Source: Lachnospiraceae bacterium UBA1251 (GTDB taxonomy: Bacteria > Bacillota > Clostridia > Lachnospirales > Lachnospiraceae). Taken from it: a stretch of 10,406 bases of DNA. The position numbers and the translations under genes were made by a program. This document shows positions 5,977 to 10,406 of the stretch, piece after piece. Location: contig DBVZ01000012.1 of the NCBI GenBank assembly GCA_002308255.1, positions 1-10,406 on the forward strand, written 5' to 3'. The notes beneath the pieces are model-generated. The model worked only from the letters and a program-made list of their open reading frames with translations, searched no databases and was not told the DNA's origin. How positions within the stretch are numbered: the stretch's first letter is position 1; each line of letters opens with the position of its first letter.

Positions 5977-7140
5977 TCAGCTTATTGTTTCAAGTTTCCC
6001 CGCTGCGCGCGCAGCCGCAAGGATCTTCTCCATCCCGCGGTTCGCGGTGCCGATCACAACGCCGGCGTCGATGACGCGGTCGCAGGCTTCGACTGCCTCC
6101 AGCGCTTCCTTAATTGCCCTCCCGGAGAGTTCTTCAAACGGTTCTTCCGTGATCACGCGGTCGGCGAGAAGTCTCGCGAGACGGTAATCCATGTCATTTT
6201 TGTATAAGACGCCGGCGATAAACGGAACATTCTCCTTTTGCAGCCGGCGATAGACCGGAATCCCGCTCCCGCAGGAGGATAGAACCAGAGTTTTTGCTTC
6301 CTGCTCGCCGGCGGCATTTTCCGTATCCTTCCTCTGCGCTGCCTCCTGCCCGACGTTCTTCTTTCCCGGTTTCGGAAGCTCGATGCTTCCGAACAGCGGA
6401 TCAAAGAAACCGTTGTCAATACTGTACAGCTCACGGATCAGTTCTTCTTCAAAGACTTCATCCGGCGTGCCTTCTTTGAAAATATGATCGCCCTTGATGC
6501 ACAGGATCCGGTCCGAGATCTTCATTGCGAGATCAATCTCATGCAGGGACATGATGACGGTGATGTTTTTCGCCTTCGCCATCTTTCTCAGGATCGCCAG
6601 CAATTCCAGCTTGTGACGGATGTCAAGAAAGGACGTCGGCTCATCGAGCAGAATGATGTCCGGTTCCTGGCAGATCGCTCTTGCGAGCAGAACGCGCTGC
6701 CGCTGGCCGTCACTGATCGCGTTGAAGTCGCGGGAGCCGAGTTCCTCCGCGTGGACCGCGCGCATCGCCTCCATGACCTTGTCCTCGTCCTCCCGGCTGA
6801 GGATCCCGAGACGCCCGGTATACGGATACCGCCCCGTCGCCACGATATCGTGGCAGGTCATAAGCTCCGGCCGCATGCGTTCCGTCAGCACGACCGCCAT
6901 TTTGCAGGACAGATCCCGGTAAGAATATTCGCGGATCTCTTTGCCGTCAAAATGCACTTTGCCGCCGACGATCGCAAGCTGCCTGGTAATGGATTTCAGG
7001 ATCGTGGATTTGCCGGCGCCGTTCGGCCCGATCAGGGTGACGATCTCGCCGCGGTTGATCCCGATCCCAATATCACTGATCAATGGTTTCCCGTTATAGC
7101 CGACGGTCAGTGAATCTAAATGGAAATAATAATCAGCCAT
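5977..7140 (-). CDS. ABC transporter ATPase (FecE/BtuD type) with an extra C-terminal domain
   Basis: This ATPase would energise uptake of an iron, heme or corrinoid complex across the cytoplasmic membrane. Visible motifs are Walker A GPNGAGKST (38-46), a Q-loop region near VVLTERMRPELMT (83-95), the signature ISDGQRQRV (142-150, Asp in place of the first Gly of LSGGQ), Walker B IILLDEP (162-168) and the switch His200 in MSLHEID. The transporter domain ends near residue 250. A polar linker (about 256-283) leads to a roughly 100-residue C-terminal domain that starts LVLSSCGSGIPVYRRL, has alternating strand/helix character, and ends VIDAGVVIGTANRGMEKIL. Typical FecE/BtuD proteins are about 250-270 residues, so this addition is real. 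The ATG at 7140 has AGGAGG 8 bases upstream and lies 18 bases after the permease stop. Confidence 0.94.
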   Translation of the reverse strand: MADYYFHLDSLTVGYNGKPLISDIGIGINRGEIVTLIGPNGAGKSTILKSITRQLAIVGGKVHFDGKEIREYSYRDLSCKMAVVLTERMRPELMTCHDIVATGRYPYTGRLGILSREDEDKVMEAMRAVHAEELGSRDFNAISDGQRQRVLLARAICQEPDIILLDEPTSFLDIRHKLELLAILRKMAKAKNITVIMSLHEIDLAMKISDRILCIKGDHIFKEGTPDEVFEEELIRELYSIDNGFFDPLFGSIELPKPGKKNVGQEAAQRKDTENAAGEQEAKTLVLSSCGSGIPVYRRLQKENVPFIAGVLYKNDMDYRLARLLADRVITEEPFEELSGRAIKEALEAVEACDRVIDAGVVIGTANRGMEKILAAARAAGKLETIS

Positions 7141-7158
7141 CCTGTTTTCCTCCTGACC

Positions 7159-8190
7159 TTACCGGCTCTTCTGTCTGCGCACGAGCATGAAAATGACGAC
7201 CGGCGCGCCGAAGATCGACGTCACGGTACTGATATTGAGTTCCGTCGGCGCAAATGCCATCCTTGCGATCAGATCGCACATCATGCAGAATACCGCGCCG
7301 CCAAGAAACGTCGCGGGAATGATCACGAGCGGCCTGGAAGTATTCATCGCCCGCTTCATAAGGAACGGTACCGCGATGCCGACAAAGGAGATCGGACCCG
7401 CAAATGCCGTCACGGTCGCTGAAAGAATACTGGAGAGCATGATCAGGCAGATGCGGAAGGCTTTGACATTGACGCCCATGCTCTGGGCATACGCCTCCCC
7501 GAGCTGGAACGCGCTGATCGGCTTCGACAGCATAAATGTCAGCGCCACCGTCACACCGACCACCGCCAGCGCAATGTAGACATTTCCCCAATTCATGCCG
7601 GAAAAGCTTCCCTGGGACCAGCCGTGCAGGTTAACGATATCCTGATCTTCCGCAAATGTGATCACGAGCTCCGTCACAGCCGAGCAGATATACCCGATCA
7701 TAATACCTGCGACAAGCAGTCCCGCCATCGCCTTGACGACCCTCGAACAGGCAAGGATAAATGCCGTCGACATAAGAGATCCGATGAACGCCGCAATGAT
7801 CAGCGTATAGGACGAGGCTTTGCCGAAATGACCGATAAAATAGATCATCACCAGTGCAACGACCATTTTCGCACCGGAGGAGATACCGAGGACAAACGGG
7901 CCCGCGATGGGATTTTCAAAAAACGTCTGCAGCAGGAAACCGGACAGGGACAGCGCCCCGCCCAGGATCGCCGCCATAAGGATCCGCGGCAGGCGGATCT
8001 TCCAGATGATATTCAGCTCATCCCTGCTTCCTGTTTTCGTGAAAATGATCTGAAGAATACGCTCTACCGGAATATGTACATTACCGGTATTAATATTCAG
8101 TATCGTAATAATGATAAATGCTGCCGCCAGCAGAATGAACACGAACGTGTACCGCGTCCGCCGGCGGAAGTTCTCGGCATGATAGTCCAC
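7159..8190 (-). CDS. ABC transporter permease, FecCD/BtuC family
   Basis: This polytopic membrane protein (343 residues) should form the homodimeric channel of the uptake system. Family signatures are RLPRILMAAILGGALSLSG, NPIAGPFVLGISSGA and GPISFVGIAVPFLMKR; the last is the cytoplasmic coupling-helix region, with Phe where many members have His (VPH). It ends GAPVVIFMLVRRQKSR. The start is GTG at 8190, because GGAGGTGG lies six bases upstream and the protein then begins MDYHAENFRRR, a basic N-terminus before the first membrane segment. The longer frame from 8244 would start inside the repeat hairpin and add 18 unlikely residues. The binding-protein gene is upstream, separated by a strong hairpin, and the ATPase follows closely. 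Ligand specificity cannot be read from the sequence. Confidence 0.94.
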   Translation of the reverse strand: MDYHAENFRRRTRYTFVFILLAAAFIIITILNINTGNVHIPVERILQIIFTKTGSRDELNIIWKIRLPRILMAAILGGALSLSGFLLQTFFENPIAGPFVLGISSGAKMVVALVMIYFIGHFGKASSYTLIIAAFIGSLMSTAFILACSRVVKAMAGLLVAGIMIGYICSAVTELVITFAEDQDIVNLHGWSQGSFSGMNWGNVYIALAVVGVTVALTFMLSKPISAFQLGEAYAQSMGVNVKAFRICLIMLSSILSATVTAFAGPISFVGIAVPFLMKRAMNTSRPLVIIPATFLGGAVFCMMCDLIARMAFAPTELNISTVTSIFGAPVVIFMLVRRQKSR

Positions 8191-8204
8191 TATCCACCTC
8201 CGTG

Positions 8205-8260
8205 ACCACATGTACCAGGTTTGGGCGGTCCATGGGCCGCCCAAACCTGGTACAGATGGT
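8205..8260. repeat. Inverted pair of the 19-bp repeat forming a long hairpin
   Basis: Two copies face each other: ACCACATGTACCAGGTTTG at 8205-8223 and CAAACCTGGTACAGATGGT at 8242-8260. Each differs from the consensus by one base. The arms TGTACCAGGTTTGGGCGG (8211-8228) and CCGCCCAAACCTGGTACA (8237-8254) are perfectly complementary over 18 bp. The centre CCATGG is itself palindromic, and outer ACCA/TGGT pairs extend the stem past a 2-base mismatch. One end abuts the TAA of the binding-protein gene; the other ends three bases before the permease ribosome binding site. No T run follows, so it is not a standard terminator. Confidence 0.95.
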
Positions 8261-9622
8261 TTAATCTAATTTCGAAAGGAATGTCAGCTTGCTCTTGTCT
8301 CCGTCCGAGATCATGATATTGAAGTCCAGGATCAGGTTTGCCAGCTTATCAGTCGACTGATAAGCCGTTTTATCGACCTGCCAGACATTTCCTTCTTCCA
8401 CCGCCTTAAAGTCGGCAAATACCTGATCTTTCGCCACCAGATCGTCGATACTCCCCAGCGCCTCTTCGATCGTCGCGTTATAAATGAAGAAATCCGCATC
8501 CAAAGCCGTCGCATAGAACTGCTCCATGGAGATGGCGGACGTTGAAGACGTTATCCCCGGGAACATGCCGTCGAATGCATATACGCCTCCGGCGAGGTCG
8601 ATCATCGAGGGAATATAGTCATTATTGGTCCGCACGACGATCGAGCCGTCGGTATTGACCGAAAAATAGGCCACCGTCTTTCCGGTATTCGGATAATCCT
8701 CAAGGGCGTCGATGATCTTCTGCTGTTCCGCGAAGAATGCATTTGCCTCGTCGTCCTTATTCATCATGACGCCGTAAAGCTTGACCCACTCCGTGCGGCC
8801 GAGCGGCCGGATCTCATAGGCGGAGCGGTCGATAAACACCGGGATCCCGATATCTTCGATCATTTCCTGGACTTCCGGCGTGTGAAGGATCATGGTGGAC
8901 TCAATCGCGAGATCGCAGTCTTTCGCGATCATGGTCTCGTAGTCGGGCTCACTGTATTTGCCGGCATAGACCATCGTCCCCTCTTCCAGCGCCTTCAGCG
9001 GCGCGTCGATATACCAGCCGCCCTCCGTCGTGCCGGACATCGTCACTTTATCAATGGAATCGATCGCCCCGAACAGAGCCATCGCTGACGTAGCGGCAAG
9101 ATAAATGGAATCGATCGGCTCCTGGATTTGTATGATTTTTTTATCAAGACCTTCCGGTGCTTCCTTTCCCTCCGGGATCAGCAGATACTGCGCGCTGGAA
9201 GGCACATCGATCAGTTTAAAACCGTCCGAATAATAGAACACGTTAAAGCAGGTCGCGTAGCTGAGCGGCAGCACAGACTCCGCCGTCAGCCCCGGAATTT
9301 CCGGTGCCTCTGACAGATCCGCGTTGGTGGCTTCTTTCCCGGCGGTCGCATTTGCTTCCTCCGCTGTCGCCGGTGCGAAATTCTCCGGTTCCGGGTTTTC
9401 CCCGGATTCGGCATTTTCGGCCGCTTCAGAATTGTCCGCCGCTTCGGCATTTTCCGCTGCTTCGGAGGTTTCCGCAGCTTCCGGCTCTTTGCTTTCGGAA
9501 ATGCCCGCGCTCTCCTTCTCCTCCGCCGTCGACGCCGCCGCGCCGTTTCCCGCACCGCCGCAGGCAGTCAGGAAAATAGCAAATACAAGCAGGATGGCAG
9601 CCAGTTTTCTCCAGTGTTTCAT
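8261..9622 (-). CDS. Substrate-binding lipoprotein of the FecCD-type ABC uptake system
   Basis: The N-terminus MKHWRKLAAILLVFAIFLTAC is a lipoprotein signal peptide with lipobox LTAC and lipidated Cys21, so the protein is anchored on the outer face of the membrane. Residues 22-105 are a low-complexity linker rich in Ala, Glu, Asn and Ser. From about residue 115 a cluster-A-2/TroA-like two-lobe binding fold follows: FNVFYYSDGFKLIDV, QYLLIPEGKEAPEGLD, IYLAATSAMALFGAIDSIDKV, CDLAIESTMILHTPEVQEMIEDIGIPVFID, then the interlobe helix and a second lobe to residue 453. It is the high-affinity receptor for the permease and ATPase downstream. Given the cbi genes, corrinoid or cobalt/iron chelate is the likeliest ligand (inference). 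ATG 9622 has AGAGGA at good spacing. A paralogue lies immediately upstream. Confidence 0.93.
   Translation of the reverse strand: MKHWRKLAAILLVFAIFLTACGGAGNGAAASTAEEKESAGISESKEPEAAETSEAAENAEAADNSEAAENAESGENPEPENFAPATAEEANATAGKEATNADLSEAPEIPGLTAESVLPLSYATCFNVFYYSDGFKLIDVPSSAQYLLIPEGKEAPEGLDKKIIQIQEPIDSIYLAATSAMALFGAIDSIDKVTMSGTTEGGWYIDAPLKALEEGTMVYAGKYSEPDYETMIAKDCDLAIESTMILHTPEVQEMIEDIGIPVFIDRSAYEIRPLGRTEWVKLYGVMMNKDDEANAFFAEQQKIIDALEDYPNTGKTVAYFSVNTDGSIVVRTNNDYIPSMIDLAGGVYAFDGMFPGITSSTSAISMEQFYATALDADFFIYNATIEEALGSIDDLVAKDQVFADFKAVEEGNVWQVDKTAYQSTDKLANLILDFNIMISDGDKSKLTFLSKLD
8344..8365. repeat. Perfect 22-bp palindrome inside the binding-protein gene
   Basis: GCTTATCAGTC (8344-8354) is followed with no spacer by its exact reverse complement GACTGATAAGC (8355-8365). 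It encodes AYQSTDKL near the C-terminus of the binding protein. A perfect zero-loop palindrome of this length is rare by chance in 10 kb; it could be a protein-binding site or coincidence. Confidence 0.9.
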
Positions 9623-9641
9623 AGCATTCCTCTTATGCAGA

Positions 9642-9675
9642 ACACTGTGGCCAGCCTTATGGCTGTCCGCAGTGT
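9642..9675. repeat. Hairpin upstream of the binding-protein gene
   Basis: ACACTGTGGCCAGCC (9642-9656) and GGCTGTCCGCAGTGT (9661-9675) pair over 13 of 15 positions around a TTAT loop. A TTCTTTTTG stretch follows on the plus strand about 8 bases later; no T run follows on the minus strand. It lies about 20 bases before the binding-protein start, in the 128-base gap between the two binding-protein genes. It may be a weak plus-strand terminator or an mRNA processing or stability element. Confidence 0.7.
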
Positions 9676-9702
9676 CCGTGATTCTTTTTGTTCAGCCGCT
9701 GT

Positions 9703-9738
9703 TTAAAGCGTACGGTTTTTTTGCCGGTTACGCTTTAA
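9703..9738. repeat. Hairpin with a T/A-run loop downstream of the paralogue
   Basis: TTAAAGCGTACGG (9703-9715) pairs with CCGGTTACGCTTTAA (9724-9738) apart from a 2-base bulge; the loop is seven T plus G on the plus strand (A run on the minus strand). It sits 12 bases after the paralogue stop codon. There is no T run after the stem on either strand, so it is not a standard terminator; transcript stabilisation or processing between the two genes is plausible. Confidence 0.7.
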
Positions 9739-9750
9739 CATTGCGGTCTG

Positions 9751-10406
9751 TCAGCTGTTGGTACTTTCTTTTTCGATAGCAGCGATCTTTTCTTCATAGA
9801 CCGCATTTGCTTTTTCTTCCGCTCCGTAGACCGCGCCGAGAACTTTGTACCATTCCGCAGCGGCGGCTTCTTCGGTCTCGTCATCATTTCTCATGATGAC
9901 AGCCGGCATTTTCATCATAACCGCGCGGTTGGCAAGCTTATGCATCGCTTCCTTGCTCTCTTCGATCTCGGATTCCTTCTTCGGAAGGAGTGCGGACGAC
10001 TGCAGCGCGAAATTAGCTTCTGCTTTGATCAGTTCTCTTGAATCAAGATCATTATACGCTCCGCCGAAAACAATCTCTTCTTTCCCGATTGCTTCTTTGA
10101 CTGCGTCCACTTCGATCTCGTCTTTTTCGACGCCGACCGCCGCGATCTGATCGGCAAGTCCGAGTTCGTCAAGCATTTTGATCTCTTCTGCCGTCGCCGC
10201 ATAGGATTTATCCGCCGGCTGCTGAATGATCACGACCAGCTTGTCGAGGCCGACCGGCACTTCTTTGTCCTTCGGTACGATGAGATATTTGACAATGTCT
10301 TTCTCATAGAGAGCGATCTTCTGCTCGTCGAGCGTGGCGGCAGCATCCGCTTCTTTGGTCTCTGCGTCTTCAGCGGCGGCATTTTCGGCAGCTTCCGCAG
10401 CTTCTG
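9751..10406 (-). CDS. Shortened paralogue of the substrate-binding protein (runs off right edge)
   Basis: The frame is open to the right edge, so signal peptide and start are unseen; the visible part is 217 codons. It begins with an Ala/Glu-rich linker (EAAEAAENAAAEDAE) like that of the neighbouring lipoprotein. KYLIVPKDKEVPVGLDKLVV then aligns with that protein's QYLLIPEGKEAPEGLDKKII, and IIQQPADKSYAATAEEIKML with IQIQEPIDSIYLAATSAMAL. The first lobe is followed through to AAEWYKVLGAVYGAEEKANA, which matches TEWVKLYGVMMNKDDEANAF at the interlobe helix. It stops about 15 residues later, so the whole second lobe is absent. The FNVFYYSDGFKLIDV strand pair and the AIESTMI ligand-side segment are missing or altered. 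It is probably a secreted lipoprotein, but whether it binds ligand, pairs with the full protein, or is decaying cannot be told. The internal GTG at 10260 is not the true start. Confidence 0.8.
   Translation of the reverse strand, partial: EAAEAAENAAAEDAETKEADAAATLDEQKIALYEKDIVKYLIVPKDKEVPVGLDKLVVIIQQPADKSYAATAEEIKMLDELGLADQIAAVGVEKDEIEVDAVKEAIGKEEIVFGGAYNDLDSRELIKAEANFALQSSALLPKKESEIEESKEAMHKLANRAVMMKMPAVIMRNDDETEEAAAAEWYKVLGAVYGAEEKANAVYEEKIAAIEKESTNS

Noticed and set aside
8191..8244. Permease start at 8244
   Set aside because: It falls inside the repeat hairpin and lacks a ribosome binding site, while GTG at 8190 follows GGAGGTGG by six bases and gives a normal N-terminus.
8205..8260. Rho-independent terminator
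   Set aside because: The stem is strong but no T run follows on either strand, and the permease ribosome binding site lies three bases beyond it.
9623..9750. Cobalamin riboswitch upstream of the binding protein
   Set aside because: A GCCACAGTG stretch recalls the riboswitch core, but the gap is too short for the roughly 200-nt element, and neither the B12-box nor the expected stem set is visible.
9751..10260. Paralogue starting at the GTG at 10260
   Set aside because: The frame continues open and homologous (KYLIVPKDKE) upstream to the window edge, so the GTG is internal Val.
3195..10390. Recurring GCATTTTC(C/G)G 10-mer as a regulatory motif
   Set aside because: Each occurrence is in a coding frame and spells Glu-Asn-Ala (GAA AAT GC) in linkers or loops; codon bias and low-complexity composition explain it.

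Overview
The window reads as one long minus-strand cluster of anaerobic-type cobalamin (corrinoid) biosynthesis genes and a high-affinity uptake system. It probably comes from a fairly GC-rich member of the Clostridia, possibly Lachnospiraceae-like. That assignment is inference from three traits: CbiD/CbiC/CbiP/CbiF-type enzymes, a lipobox lipoprotein with a long Ala/Glu/Ser/Asn-rich linker, and strong AGGAGG-type ribosome binding sites. No gene in the window supports a plus-strand call; the long plus-strand ORFs are antisense shadows.

In the direction of transcription (right to left) the order is: the C-terminal part of a degenerate, apparently one-lobed paralogue of a substrate-binding protein (10406-9751, cut by the window edge); a complete substrate-binding lipoprotein (9622-8261); a FecCD/BtuC-type permease (GTG start at 8190); an ATPase with an extra C-terminal domain (7140-5977); a HAD-superfamily phosphatase (5946-5290); cobyric acid synthase CbiP (5164-3575); precorrin-8X methylmutase CbiC (3373-2717); a PlsC-family acyltransferase with an unusual N-terminal 11-residue repeat (2676-1669); CbiD (1654-374); and the first 91 codons of CobM/CbiF (275 to the left edge). 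The uptake genes would supply a metal chelate or corrinoid, and the cbi genes would methylate, ring-contract, rearrange and amidate the corrin ring. The transported ligand is inferred from context only.

The most unusual DNA-level feature is a dispersed 19-bp repeat, on the minus strand ACCACC(C/T)GTACCAGGTTTG. There are seven copies at four gene junctions, and at every junction the repeat abuts or overlaps the stop codon of the upstream gene. The copies occur as a tandem triplet, two singlets and one inverted pair that makes a near-perfect long hairpin, an organisation like REP/BIME elements. At one junction the repeat fills most of the 30-nt spacer and ends at the presumed ribosome binding site of the next gene.

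At the protein level, the acyltransferase carries about six to eight tandem 11-residue repeats (consensus TxIGTxRLAxA) before its catalytic domain. CbiD, CbiP, the ATPase and both binding proteins carry polar low-complexity insertions or linkers. The last gene seems to be a binding-protein paralogue that stops before the second lobe. No tRNA, rRNA, CRISPR array, transposase or convincing riboswitch was seen.
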